Under the pieces are notes generated by a model, which saw only the letters and a list, made by a program, of their open reading frames with translations, was not told the origin of the DNA and ran no database searches. The translations under genes were made by a program, and so were the position numbers. Shown here piece after piece: positions 1-11,128 of a stretch of 64,000 nt of DNA (position 1 is the first letter of the stretch; every line of letters starts with the position of its first letter). Where the stretch lies: positions 1 to 64,000 of the forward strand of contig WHVA01000494.1 in the NCBI GenBank assembly GCA_015179125.1, in the 5' to 3' direction. Source of the stretch: Gautieria morchelliformis. Lineage: Eukaryota > Basidiomycota > Agaricomycetes > Gomphales > Gomphaceae.

Positions 1-360
1 TTGCTAACAACCTCTTTAGTCTGCTCCTTCTCCTCCTCATGGGTCTCCTTCGCATGTCTTTTGAGGTGCTGGATCGCGTTGAGTTTGCCGGACAGGGAGG
101 CAAATGCAAGAGGATCACGCTCCAGCTCCTTTGTAGAAAACTCCTCCCTTGGTTTCTGCACTTTGGAACGTGTGGAGCCTAAGGGGGGTCCTGAAGGGAG
201 AGCGACTGGCTGAGAAGATGGTGCTGTGCTGGGTGGATGCGACACGTTGGTTGAGTCACAAAGGAGCACGGGGTTGATCTGAGGCTCGTAGTGTATGTCT
301 GAGGCTGTAGATGAGATGGTTGTCATACCATAGAATGAAACCAGAGGGATGGGGTCCATG
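1..360 (-). CDS. Partial hypothetical ORF running off the left window edge
   Basis: A reading frame on the minus strand stays open from an ATG at 360 (protein starts MDPIPLVSFYG) to the window edge, at least 119 codons. The frame is also open upstream of that ATG for about 30 codons. The visible part is Pro/Ser/Thr-rich first, then becomes strongly charged (KELERDPLAF..., then a Lys/Glu run HAKETHEEEKEQTKE), which suggests a helical or coiled-coil segment. I recognise no domain. It lies in repeat-rich DNA, so it may belong to a mobile element rather than to a host gene. The 3' part is outside the window. Confidence 0.35.
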
Positions 361-1963
361 GGGAGACTTGTCAGCCCTGGAGCGTTGGGAGTGCGGCAGT
401 GGTGGACATCAGTGGATGCATTCTGAGATAGAAAATTCTCACGCTGAGTCAGTAATTTTTAGCTACGCCAGAATATTCCGACCTAATAATTATTGGTAAC
501 ATATACTCTGTTCATATGGCCTGACAAACCCACAATCATTTGTACAATAAATGTGTTATGTAGCATGATATTTGTTACAAGTCATATGCGATAAGTACCT
601 CTGGGTTGTTGAAACCTAGGTTCGGCACAAGCCCCATCTCTGACTCAAATTTCACGCTCCTTTGGAGAAGGGGCTTGTACCAAGATGCCGTGAAACTCCT
701 GCCGCGGTGGTGCGGTGGGATGTCGCTTACTTGAGTGGCACTCGCGGGTTCAAATCCCATGTCCCCTCCCTTGATTCGCCCACTAGCCATTACCCATTAC
801 AGTAACACTTACTCCCGGCACACACTATTACCTAATACTAGGTGGGTACCCGAGCTTCGCATGGGGGTTAGGTCAAACGCATCGGCAAGGTCAAGTGCAT
901 CAGTAAATAAAATCCATCCTGCAAAATATATACTCTTCTCATGTCTCTCATGTCACCTTTATGTTGTGTGTTCCCCGTGTGTATATCCTCAAAAGGCGTG
1001 ACAATTATAAGCCTTTTCACTGTATGGGATGATCATATATAGCATACTTCATAAAGGTTTGGGTCGTATGCCTCATTACCAGCTGGGTCGCCCAAGGTGT
1101 TGGGATACCGACTAAAGGGACTTAGGCGCTCTTATAAAGTGTTTCTGTACTGAAACCTGCACTGTGGCCCTCCCATCAGCCTCATGGCTCTCCCAGTGCA
1201 CCCCTGTATGTAGTGTGTGTGTGCAGATACAAACATGCAGACCTCCCTCTCGACATCTGTGATGGTCCTCCCAGCAACTCTAGACATGAAAGTGGTAATG
1301 GTCTTGACCAAATCATCAGAGATTATAAGATTGCGCCTATCACCATAATCCACAGGTTTCAAAGCTTTGAGAAGGCTTTGATCTCAAAGAACAGAAAAGT
1401 GGCTCCCTTCTGTCAGGAGCTGGGGTTGATGTGCCACTTTGGGTGTCACAGCACTGTCTCAGAATCATGCAGGAATGACATCAGGAAATCTGCCATGAAA
1501 AGACTCATAAAATAATGGAACCCTCGCATCACCAGACACATGTCAAAAGTGAACATGTTACATTCTAGTAGCAATTCCTTGCCCTTGTGAAATAGATCCA
1601 ATAGTGATCTGGGGGATCCTGGATTTTGACAATGCTTTTATATAGATATGCCAGCTGATCATCTGGTGACACTCTCACAGAACCAGAAACAATACCAAAA
1701 TCAGAAATGGGGGAAGACCCAAAGTGCAGTCAGATTCAATGTGATGCCTCTGTCCCATCCGTTGTTGTTGTTGAGTAAATGCCTAGCATGAGGGTGAGGC
1801 AGACAGATGTGCTGATAGGCAGGACATTTCTCTTGCAATGCAGATGCTGCTCATATTACTCTGCACAGCTGTGGTTGGTGCTGTAGGTCACCAATCGCTC
1901 CCATCAGAGTTGCCTTCATTGATTGGGGTTCCAAGCTTGACAATGCAATCAATCTGTCAGGGA
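361..1963. other. Repeat-like region without a supported gene
   Basis: Only short, unrecognisable reading frames occur on both strands. The stretch lies just outside the R1 LTR and may include the decayed distal part of the minus-strand gypsy relic that resumes at 4026, because R1 inserted into continuous DNA here. I see no integrase or RNase H motif that would prove this. A tRNA-like head at 700-770 is listed separately. Confidence 0.4.
700..770 (+). repeat. tRNA-like head, possible SINE
   Basis: The stretch has a near-consensus B box (GGTTCAAATCC at 747-757) and, about 28 bp upstream, an A-box-like block (TGGTGCGGTGG at 708-718). This is the spacing of an internal RNA polymerase III promoter. 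The surrounding bases do not fold into a complete cloverleaf that I can trust, so a functional tRNA is unlikely. A tRNA-derived SINE is the best reading, with its tail somewhere downstream (AT-rich around 905-930). A chance match cannot be excluded. Confidence 0.35.
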
Positions 1964-2381
1964 GTGGCTGTCAGGGGAACCCCAATCACACCCTGTTTTA
2001 TCGCAATACACATTATCGCAATGCACATTATCGCAGTGTGCATTGTTGAGTGTGCATTATCGCTGATTGTGCATTATCGCTGATTGTGCATTATTGCCAT
2101 GTGCATTATCGCAGTGTGTTATTGGTGGCCCTTGAGCTTCTCCTAGCCTTCAGCATCCTTCGGTCTTGTGTTCCATTTATTTCCCTTCCTGTTCTGGCCC
2201 CTTCTGACATCATTCCTGCCTTATCTGTCCAGCCCTGTTATCGCTGGCGTGATTGCTTATGTAACTTGGGCATTCGGTGATTGGGCTAGCATGCCTGAGC
2301 TTACTTATAGTCATAGCTAGGTGGCGAAGGGGTTCCTTAGAGTTTTCTCTTTGGATCCCCCTTGCCAGGTATGTCTGTGTT

Positions 2382-3936
2382 TGTTACTCGCGTGCTACTC
2401 GCGCTAGATCACGTGACACAATCACCCAATATGGTAGTCTGAGTTCGAAGGGAAACCCTATCAGTTTTCCCTTCGAACTCAGGTGCGTAGTGCTAGATAC
2501 TCACCGAGTAGATAGTAATCTGATCAGTTTTCCCTTTGAACTCAGTCCTGCGCGTGACAGGTTATGGGCCCCGCGCTATAATCGAAGGAAAAAGATCTCA
2601 GTATGTCCAAACCAGAAGCTGAAGGTCGTGCGAAAAGTGTCAGACTCATGGGCACTAATTACGATGTCTGGGCAACTGAAATGCAGGAGAAGCTCGTGAA
2701 AATAGACGCATGGCGAATAGTCATCGAACACCTCAAAAGACCGATGGATGCGAGAGAAGCAGAAAAATGGCACCTGAAGAGGGAGGAGGCTGCAGGCACC
2801 ATACTCGAATCCCTAACTCCGACACAATCCATCCATGTCGAGAACATCACGGAAAATCCCATTGAAATGTGGAAAAGGCTAAAAAGCAAGAATCTGGATG
2901 GAAATACTATCGCCACAGGAAACAGAAACCTGAAGTGACGAGGATCCCTTGCGCCACTTGCAGAGACACTATCCACATCCCAAGGAAAAGAGAAAAGTAC
3001 ATTGAACGATATCACAGAGGAACTTGCTGGGAATGTGAACCTACGACCTTCGCCTTCAATATCAATCAACGGAGACGCCGATCTGTGCTGGAACACGGAC
3101 ACAGGAGCCACCAGCCACCAGCCACATGACTGACTCCTCATTGTCATTGGCTGTGGAATTACGAGTACTACAGAGTACCTATCAGACTAGCAACAAACAA
3201 GGTAGTGTACTCGGCCAGGTGGGGGCAAGTATTGTTTTCCCCCATGATCGACGGGAAGCCGGCACAAGATGTTTTGTTCTCAAAAGTTCTACATGTTCCC
3301 GCACTCCAGAACAACTTACTCGCGGTCCTCCACCTTACCACACACCACAGCTTCACCGTCTGCATCGTGAAGGACCACATATCGTTTATCCGAGGCAATA
3401 AATTGCGCTTCTGTGCTGCCGTACGAAACAGGACGGGTTTCTTAACTGGGAACCCAGTCCCAAATCAAGAACTCGCACTCACCATCTCTTCACAAATAGT
3501 AGACTGACCATTACTCCACAGACGCCTTGCACACATTTGACAGGCGCAGCTGGAGAAGCTCCTAGAAAATAACATGGTCGATGGAATACAGGTAAACTCA
3601 AATGGGACCGTTCCTCATATCTGCGAACCATGTATTGCTGTGAAGCAGCACCGCAACCCCTTCCCAAAAAGGAGCATTAACTGCACATCCAACCCACTCG
3701 AACTTGTTGTCTCAGATGTCCATGGGCCTCTCCCAGTCCGCAAACCGTCAGGACACCGATACTGGATTACTTTCACAGACGACTGCACGAGGTACAGGAC
3801 CGTTTATCTCCTGAAGACAAAGGATGAGGCATTTGATGCCTGCCGAGCCTTTGAAGCACTGGCAGAAAATCAATTAAACTCGAGAGTGAAGCGTTTTAGG
3901 GACGACAAAGGTGGGGAGTATATTGGTCATAAGTGG
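2382..3936 (+). mobile_element. Copia-type LTR retrotransposon relic inside R1
   Basis: A Ty1/copia relic in plus orientation. An LTR-like 5' end starts TGTTACTCGCG at 2382. A gag-like N-terminus follows (2603-2938; GTNYDVWATEMQEKL and a KIDAWRIV segment are typical of copia gag). An integrase piece lies at about 3574-3936, with a CxxC before PFPKRS and the core segment HRYWITFTDDCTRYRTVYLL leading to a DDKGGEY block. Reverse transcriptase and RNase H are absent. The relic is truncated and broken at several places. It is younger than R1, which it splits. Confidence 0.75.
2439..2482. repeat. Short inverted repeat in the copia 5' LTR-like region
   Basis: Arms CTGAGTTCGAAGGGAAA (2439-2455) and its exact reverse complement (2466-2482) surround a 10-base loop. 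A third, slightly diverged copy of the right arm follows at about 2528-2545. Such structures occur in U3 or leader regions of LTR elements, but the role here is unknown. Confidence 0.7.
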
Positions 3937-4025
3937 TATATAGTTCTCTATCTTACCTTTGGATCCCCCTTTGCCAGTTTGCTGCTTGAGTGTAGAGTGT
4001 CTGCCTAGGTTGCCCTTATAGTGGC

Positions 4026-7000
4026 AAAATTGATCACTTTGTGTCTGAGGGCTGGGTGCCCCTCACTCACACTCATGTGAGATAACTCTGCTATGCACAC
4101 CAGGACCAGATAGTACAAAGCCAGATCTATGCAATCTGTTTTGCCTGGTGACCAAAGAGGTGGTTAATCTGCTAATAACCTCAGTAGAACTACTAATACT
4201 AACATGACGGCTTGTGCTTCTTCCAGTCTTGTTTCTGGCACTCAACCGAGCAGTAGATATGCTGACATAGTTGGGTTGAATCAGATCATTGGATGCTGGA
4301 TTTGTATCTATGTCCCACCTCTATGTACTGCTACCCGGTATGGTTGATTATCAACTGCAAGGTGCAGGATCAGCATTGATGTGAATTGCAGCTTTAGCCC
4401 ATCAAAATCCTGCTGTTCATGATCACCCCAGGACCATTGCACATCCTTCTTGGTGAGCTCAAACAGGGGTCATGCATGATGTGAGAAGCCCTCAGTGAAC
4501 CTGCAATAGAAGTTGGCAAACCCTAGGAAGGCCTGCACCTCCTTGTGATTTGCTGGGGTTGGGCAGTCCATGACACCTGCAACCTTGATGGGGTCCATCT
4601 CCACCTTGCTGTATGACACAATGAGCCCAAGGTACTCAATCTTTGTTCTCTTGAACTTGCATTTCTCAGGGAGAAGATAGAGCTGGTGCTGCCATCGGCA
4701 TTTGAGGACTATTTGCAAAAGTTGGCAATGCTCCTCGAGCATGTTAGTGAAAATCAGGATGTCATCCAGGTACACACATACATGCCCTTCCATGATGAGG
4801 TCTTGGAAGACGTCATTCATCATGGTTTAGTGAGCCCAAAGAACATGACCAGGGGTTTGAAGAGGCGGCGATTGGTGTGGAATGCAGCCTTCCACTCATT
4901 GCCCTCCTTTATCTGCACATTATTGAAACCCCATCGCATGTCTAGCTTGGTGAAGTATTTTGCTCCACAAAGCTGTGCGATGAGCTCAGAAATGATGGGA
5001 AGGGGGTAGCGATTTTTCACTGTCATGGCATTGAGCATGCGATAATCCTGAACTAGTTGCAGTGACCCATCCTTCTTCTTGATAAAGAACACTGGGCTGG
5101 CCATAGGCGATTTCGAGGGGTGAATGTGACCGGTGCAAATATTCTCCTGCCAGAATTCATCCAGATGCAACTGTTCACTAGGGGCAAGTGGGTAAACCTT
5201 GCATGTGGATGGCTTTGCTCCTGGCTCAAGCTCAATTGCATGGTCCCACGTCCTGCGTTCTGGAATCGAATTGAAAGACTCCTTGACAAAGACATCCTCA
5301 AAGTCCTGGAGGTAGGGAGGGATAAGTTCCTTTTCCTTTGCAGGTACACTGCAAAGGGCCTTCTCCACTAGCTGCTGCAAAGTGGTTATGGTGGCTGTGT
5401 TACGTATCGGAAATCCTGGAGGTCGGAACTGGAAAGGACAACGGCTTCAACTTATGTGTTGTGCCCCTGATGAACTACCGTCCTAAGTATTTCGGGATTG
5501 ACTTGTGGATATCGGAGAAGGTGGAAGTTGGGAACAGAGTACTGAGAGTCGAGGTTCGAGGGTCGAAGAACAAAGGTCGGAAGAGGCGGAAGAGGCGGAG
5601 GACAGAGGGTCGAGAGCGGAAGGAGACAAGACTAGCAAAACTCGCTGTGCTAAGAACAGGAGACAGTGCGAAGGGAATCACGTATTGAAGTCGATTATCT
5701 GATTGCAGAAACGGAGACATACATGAGGGGGTTTTATACAAAGAGCAGAAGCAACAGGTAATGGTATGGTACTAAGCAAATTCTGGAGAGTGCGGGAATC
5801 AGATAGACATACAGGGCAAGTAACTAATGCAGAACAATGGGATGACAAGGGGGGTGCAGGGTAGGGTAAGTACAATGGCAAAGAACAAGGCGAGTAAGTA
5901 CAATAGGCATTGGAAGAAATGGAATTGCAGAAATGGAATCTTGCTGTGTTCAGGGTCGAGTACGGGGGCCGGTATCTGGAGGTGGCCAGGGGTACTGAAA
6001 TAACAAGGGTCGAGGTAGAGGGTTGCAGATGGTGCGGATGTTGGGGAATAGAGTCAGAGGTGGTGCGGAGGTGGTGCAGAGGATATGCGGATGTGGCGGA
6101 GATGGTTGAGCGGAACAGTCGTAACAGGCTGTGATCATGGTACCAATACCTTGGGTGCAGACATGGTCATGAACAGACAATTGCCAGGCTCAAGGAGGAG
6201 ATTGACATCACCTGGCTCTTCATCTTCCATATCGCTCTCTTCCTCCTCCACCATCTGGGGAAGGGGGCCCATGCAGCATGCACGTATCCTCGCCTCCTCT
6301 CTTTGCTCCTCTCGCAGCATCACTCTGCAGGTGTGACACTGGGCAGGGCATTGACTCACTGTCACCTCTTGCGTTTGCCAGTTAACCCTGGGTTGTGCTC
6401 ATGGAGCCATGGATAGCTAAGGATCATCTTGTGCTTCCCAAAGTTTGTAACAGCAAAGACAGCACGCTCAGAGTGGTTGTGGAATTGCAGGATGACATTG
6501 ACAACATTGTGAATTGCACCACCTTCATTGGGTGTGCCATCCACATTATACACAGGGGCAGGGCATGTGAGAGATCACGTCGTTAGCTTCTCAGTAGCGA
6601 CAAATTCACTGTTGATAAACAAATCTAGTCACACTGAGGGCAGTCACTCCTTTGACCTCAGCTGTGTCTGTTGTCTGGATCTCTACCTAGAGGTTCAATG
6701 AATTTGGAGAGGGGATGGATGTGACCACAAAGTGCTTTGGGAGGGCCTGCTCCCAATGCTTCAATCTCAGGGAGTGACTTTTTAGAATGCCATTGGTCGA
6801 TGTGTCTTTATCACTTGCTGTGTGTGGCCCAGTTTCCGACACATGAACTGTATCTTCAGTATCTGGGGCTATTGACAGGGCAGCGATGTGATTGGACAGG
6901 GGCAGTGAGGGCACATCTCTCACTTGCTGCGTGACACAAAATCCTTCACCTTGTCTCCAGATCTTGTTTCTCCTGCCTGTCTCTCATCAACTCTTGCTCT

Positions 7001-7165
7001 ATTGCTTCCAAGCAGTCCAAAACTTCAGCAGCAGATGGCAAGTCCATGGTAAGCAGTAGAGGGTGTTAGGGAATGAGAAAGGGTTGCTAAAATTGCAGCT
7101 TCTGAAGGGTGTTCAATTAAAAGTCAGGCGATTTTGCAACTGGTGCTCTAGAGAGAGTTTTCTAC
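4026..7165 (-). mobile_element. Gypsy-type LTR retrotransposon relic (gag/protease/reverse transcriptase)
   Basis: A minus-strand Ty3/gypsy relic. From 5' to 3' on that strand: a leader and gag-like region (about 7165-6600); a retropepsin-like region (6553-6362, containing HKMILSYPWLHEHNP); a Glu-rich linker; a reverse transcriptase (5380-4470) with KKKDGSL, the palm segment LVQDYRMLNAMTVKNRYPLP, and the catalytic YLDDIL box; and the start of an RNase H domain (about 4470-4380, with WSWGDHEQQDFDGLK). Integrase was not seen. R2 abuts the 5' side in the same orientation and is probably its 5' LTR. The relic is broken in several places and carries a solo LTR at 5398-6126. Confidence 0.8.
5398..6126 (+). 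mobile_element. Solo LTR inserted in the gypsy pol region
   Basis: This 729-bp unit starts TGTTACG and ends CGTAACA, an imperfect terminal palindrome of LTR type. It is flanked by the exact 5-bp target duplication GGCTG (5393-5397 and 6127-6131). Inside are a Glu/Arg-coding-like purine-rich stretch and a TATA-like TTTTATAC near 5734. It resembles the chromovirus LTR at 11129-11529 in its middle part (GATT...CTG...GCAG...ACATACA-GGGGG-TTATA order), so it probably belongs to a related family. It has no coding capacity. Confidence 0.85.
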
Positions 7166-7252
7166 TATAAGGGCAACCTAGTCAGACACTCTACACTCAA
7201 GCGGCAAACTGGCGAAGGGGGATCCAAAGTAAGATAGGGAACTATATAGGAG

Positions 7253-8918
7253 GTTAATCAAAAAGGTCATTTATTTCCTATACCCAGTCACTCTGTCCTC
7301 CCATTCCTCACTCCACCTCTATGTTTGCTCCGATCACCCTTCGCCGAGTTTGGGGTTTTGTCTTCGCTGTTCGTGTCATTTGCCATAGCCACGCCATCAA
7401 AGGATGATCAACGTCCTTTGACCGGCTTGGTGGTTCATCACTGGCCCTATCACCTGCTTGGCTCAGCCCCCTTTCGATGTTCCTATAGTCGGTCTGTCAC
7501 GACTCATGTATTTCTTGCACCCAGCTATCCCTGTTTCCCCTTTCACCACTCCTCTTCCGTGTTCGCTCAGCTTCACCCCTCCCCCCGACCACTCCTCCTC
7601 TATGTTCACTCCATTCGCCCTTCGCCGCATTCGCTGAACGACCATTCGCTACTCGTATCATTTGCCAGCAGGCACGCCATCAAACACAATCGACACCCTT
7701 TACCCGGCGTGATGGTTCATCACTGGTCCCATCATCTTCTCAATCCGACCCCTTTAGGTGTTCATATGGCCGGATGCATTCGTGGGAAATCCTACCTGTA
7801 GGTCATGTGGGATCAACCCAGCAGAGGAAGAGTCCATGCAGGGTGGCCTATATGCAGGTCCCAAGGCATGTTTTCGTACATAGGTGCCTTTGCCCTCTTT
7901 CCTCTCCATCGTTTCATGTTCACACTCCTCTTTCATTCTATTGTATGTTTATTTCATCTATTTGTATCATGGCTGTGCACCCCTATCCAACCCTGACTCA
8001 TGATGGCCTCTTTCCTATTCACTGTTACCATACGAGCATTCGATATAAGTAGTTTACATTCGCATGTATATTCCCCAGCTCAATTATCATACTGTCAGGG
8101 TTCACGCATTTCCTTCCACAAGTTTCTATTTCCTTCCATGAGTTTCCGTTACCTTCCGTCAGTTTCCATAACCTTCCATCACATTCTGTCACATGTCACA
8201 TTCCGTCACATTCCGTCACCTTCCGTAACCTTCTACAAGTTTCCGTCTCCCCTATTATGTAAGCCTTGCCAGCGCTATAAGACTGTAGCCCGTGTGGTGG
8301 CGTTTCCTCAGCTTGATCTCTGAGGATACCCACTACACAGGCAAGTCCCCATGTATCTATCGTTGGTAGAGTTATAAACTGAGGATACCCACTACACAGT
8401 TGGTCATTGTCCTAGTATCGGCTCTTATCTCCTTGAGTATCTTTGGTTGTGGCTTCGTCATTAGTGTTGCCCTCACACATACGTCCATCTTGTGCAAAAC
8501 TTGACCTCGCTGTGACTATCGTCTTGAGCCCTCTCCTGTAGATTTCTATCTTTGACCAGAGGAGGACTTAAGCATCACTGGTGAGTTTTCATACTTCCAT
8601 CTTTGTTACCTTAGCCTTCGAACTATTATCTGTGCTGTCAGTGAAGGGCTCCGAAGGAGCGCCTTCGCCGGCGAAAGGATTGTTGCTACTTAGACAACCT
8701 TTCCATGACACCTTGCACATTACATCGTCGAGTGCCACGAGCTATTTCGCTACGACTGTAGATAAGGCGAGCCCCGATTGGGCAGCCCTCTTATCTTCTG
8801 AACATTTATTGGTTCACCCTATTCACCGAACGGCACACTTATTCGCACAAGTTATTTGGGAATTTGCTGTGTTCACTAATACACGATATTAACCCCTAAA
8901 AACCAATCTTGACAATAT
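7253..8918 (+). repeat. Repeat S, long copy (plus orientation)
   Basis: A dispersed repeat matches 61290-62460 in inverted orientation over more than 1 kb at high visible similarity. Its body has two diverged tandem units (about 7313-7500 and 7585-7770), each with CTCTATGTT, CATTTGCCA, ACGCCATCAA and GGTTCATCACTGG in that order. The terminal part (8640-8918) is CCTTCGCCGGCGAA-like palindromic DNA followed by a block ending near CCAATCTTGACAA. The segment from 8090 to about 8580 (starting TGTCAGGG, with many TTCCGT motifs) has no counterpart in the other copies and looks like an insertion or a divergent module. No coding capacity was found. LTR or other non-coding element type is undecided. 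Confidence 0.65.
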
Positions 8919-9778
8919 AGTAGTATTTATAAGGAGAATAATAGATGTTATTAGAAGATTCTGTATATATTTAAACATCTTGGAGATATATATAGATATG
9001 AGAGAGAGTATTAGAGTACAGTATGAAGTAATAGTACTTGGATAGATATTTGTAATATATATGAAAAGGAGTATTAATATGAATAGTTATAATGATATAG
9101 GCGGGTGCTCGCAACTTTTTTTTATATGTAGATTCACCCATTTTATGCTCAGATTATAGAAAAGAAGAGGGTGAAAATACATGGCAATCTTATTGTTGGG
9201 ATATAAATAAATTTACGTTTGTTCCTCCCCGAGCGGCGGCTCCACCAACGAGAACACCTCTTCTTATTTTCTACCCACTTTTAATATACACTATATCATT
9301 ATAACTATTCATACTAATACTCCTACTCATATCTATTAGAAGTATCTATCCAAGTATCTGTTATTCTATCTTGTAGTCAGATACTCTCTCATATGTATAT
9401 ATATCTCCGAGATGTTTAAACATATACAGAATATTCTAATAACATCTATTATTCTCCTCATAAATACTACTATATATTCCTATATGTTGTTATTAATACT
9501 CTTATAATATATATTATATACTCATATATGCTGTATCACATGACCATTTTGATTATCCTCCATAGTATATATTAAAAGTTGGTAGAAAAAATAAGAAGAC
9601 ACATAAAAATAAAAAGAGGTGTTCTCATTGGCAGAGCCGCCACTTGGGGAGGGACAAAAGTAAATTTGTTTATATCCCAACAATAAAATTGCCATATACT
9701 TTCACCCTCTTCTTTTCTATAATCTGAGAATAAAATGGGTGAAGTTACATGTAATAAAAAGTTGCGAGCATCTGCCAT
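8919..9778. repeat. Repeat U: AT-rich element with an inverted copy of itself inserted
   Basis: The order is A (8919-9098, plus), then an inverted complete unit B-A (9100-9480), about 80 bp of other AT-rich DNA, then B (9564-9778). The A arms at 8919-9094 and 9300-9478 are reverse complements with moderate divergence. So are the B arms at 9100-9290 and 9564-9778. The outer end is marked by GTTGCGAGCATCTGCC and its inverted partner GGCGGGTGCTCGCAAC. The simplest reading is a roughly 390-bp AT-rich non-autonomous element into which a second copy inserted in reverse. No ORF is convincing. Confidence 0.65.
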
Positions 9779-9864
9779 ACATGACACAGACATACCTGGC
9801 GAAGGGGGATCCAAAGAGAAAACTCTAAGGAACCCCTTCACCACCTAGCTACGACTATAAGTAA

Positions 9865-10573
9865 GGGCCCATTCGGCGCCCCCAAATTGATACGCAATGG
9901 TGAAGTAGTTCAGATATAAGCAGGGTAGTTAAATCTGGACAATTTTATTTTCTTCGCGAATTGAAACTAGCCGAACAGCTGCAGTTTTCAACTGTTCTCA
10001 ACCCAAGCAAGGAGTACTGCCGGCACCGCGGCCCTATCTAGTATTGATGCATCGGCAGATTGATTGCCAAGAGCGTGTGCAAACATAATTAAGCTGTCAC
10101 ATGACATAGCCAATGTTTGCCATTTCAGAGGGTTTTCCATGCCTATGTGCGATGTAAGGGAATCAGGCTTACAAGGAGGCTTACTTATTTCATACTACAA
10201 AAAATTTACCTGTTTTCTAGTGCAGTACAATGGTCTATGAGTACTAGAGCATTGCGGCACTGGCAACGGACCAGATGATGGGTGTCGTGGACCGGACAAC
10301 GGGACGGACGGTCACGGACCTGACAATACAGTTTGAGTTAAAGGCCGCTAGATTACGGCTAGATATCAAAGAACTAGAAATTTAAACTGCTTAAACTGCT
10401 CAGACCAGTACGGAAAAATAGTAGAGGGTTCCTTGCAAACTGCATCGCAAAAATCTTGCGAAACCACGCGCCGAACAGTCACAATCCACAGAATTTCTAC
10501 GAACTGCCAGTTCGCACATTTTGGGTGGTGCGAATCATTCGCAAAATCAAATTCGCAGGCGCCGAACGGGCCC
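9865..10573. mobile_element. PIF/Harbinger-like MITE (TAA target duplication)
   Basis: This 709-bp unit has terminal inverted repeats GGGCCCATTCGGCGCC (9865-9880) and GGCGCCGAACGGGCCC (10558-10573), 15 of 16 positions complementary. It is flanked by TAA on both sides (9862-9864 and 10574-10576). A GGSC-type terminus with a 3-bp TAA/TTA duplication is the signature of PIF/Harbinger (Tourist-like) elements. There is no transposase reading frame, so it is non-autonomous. Removing it with one TAA restores the R LTR sequence seen at 2280-2320. Confidence 0.85.
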
Positions 10574-10881
10574 TAAGCTATGGGCATGCTAGCCCAATCA
10601 CTGAATGCCCGAGTTACATAAGCAATCATGCCAGTGATAACAGGGCTGGACAGATAAGGAAGGAATGATGTCAGAAGGGGTCAGAACAGTAATGGAAACA
10701 AATGGATCACAAGACAGAAGGGTGCCAAGGGCTAGGAGAAGCTTGGGGGCCCCCAATCACACTTCGCGATAAAGTGCATGCTGGGGTAATGTGCAAGTCG
10801 CAATAATGCACACCAGTGATAATGCATATCGCCATAATGCACAGTGCAATAATGCAGTGTGTGATTGGGGTTCCCCTGACA

Positions 10882-11128
10882 ACAACCTTGCCGATCTTCT
10901 TCCTGACATCCCTCACCACAGCTATCAGCTCCCTCATCTCCACACTTCACTCTGACCTTTTGGTTTTCTTGTCTTTTTCCTGTTTCTTGTTTTCCTCCAC
11001 CTCACTCCCCCCTTCCCTGCTCACCCCTGACCTCACTTTCCCTCGCTTCCACCCTCTCTACCCTCGCCTTCAAACTCTTCTCTACCCAATCCTTGCTGAA
11101 CTCCTCCTCCTTGGCCTCTTTCCTCAGC
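10882..11128 (-). mobile_element. Fragment of a second copy of the chromovirus accessory ORF
   Basis: Minus-strand translation gives segments such as DWVEKSLKARVERVEARE and EMRELIAVVRDVRKKIGKVV. These align with DWVEQNLEARVERMEARL and EMRELIAAVRDVGNKVGEV in the plus-strand accessory ORF at 11963-12814. It is therefore a piece of another copy of the same element in opposite orientation. R2 bounds it on the left and the chromovirus LTR on the right. It is a fossil fragment. Confidence 0.75.

Larger units (their letters stand above)
1969..4020 (+). mobile_element. R1: solo LTR of family R, split by a copia relic
   Basis: The LTR starts TGTCAGGGGAACC and ends GGTTGCCCTTATA. It is flanked on both sides by the 5-bp target duplication GTGGC (1964-1968 and 4021-4025). 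The LTR body is 1969-2380 plus about 3937-4020, with a copia-type relic between. The 5' part holds degenerate sub-repeats around the core ATTATCGC (about 2000-2110). The 3' part has the family hallmark TTTGGATCCCCCTT. Three more copies lie at 7166-10881, 60166-60555 and 62916-63335. Confidence 0.8.
7166..10881 (-). mobile_element. R2: LTR of family R on the minus strand, split by nested insertions
   Basis: On the minus strand the LTR starts TGTCAGGGGAACC at 10881 and ends GGTTGCCCTTATA at 7166. The LTR body is preserved in three parts: about 7166-7252, 9787-9864 and 10574-10881. Removing the insertions at about 7253-9786 (repeats S and U) and 9865-10573 (MITE) gives the same colinear sequence as R3 and R4. 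The gypsy relic in the same direction starts right at its 3' end, so this is likely that element's 5' LTR. The flanks (tctac and acaac) differ, as expected for an LTR still joined to its interior. Confidence 0.75.

Noticed and set aside
2000-2110. CRISPR-like short repeats (ATTATCGC units)
   Set aside because: Units are irregular, very short and lie within an LTR, and the DNA is eukaryotic.
9572-9844. Minus-strand 90-codon frame in the AT-rich repeat
   Set aside because: It runs across the U repeat and the end of R2, so it cannot be a gene.
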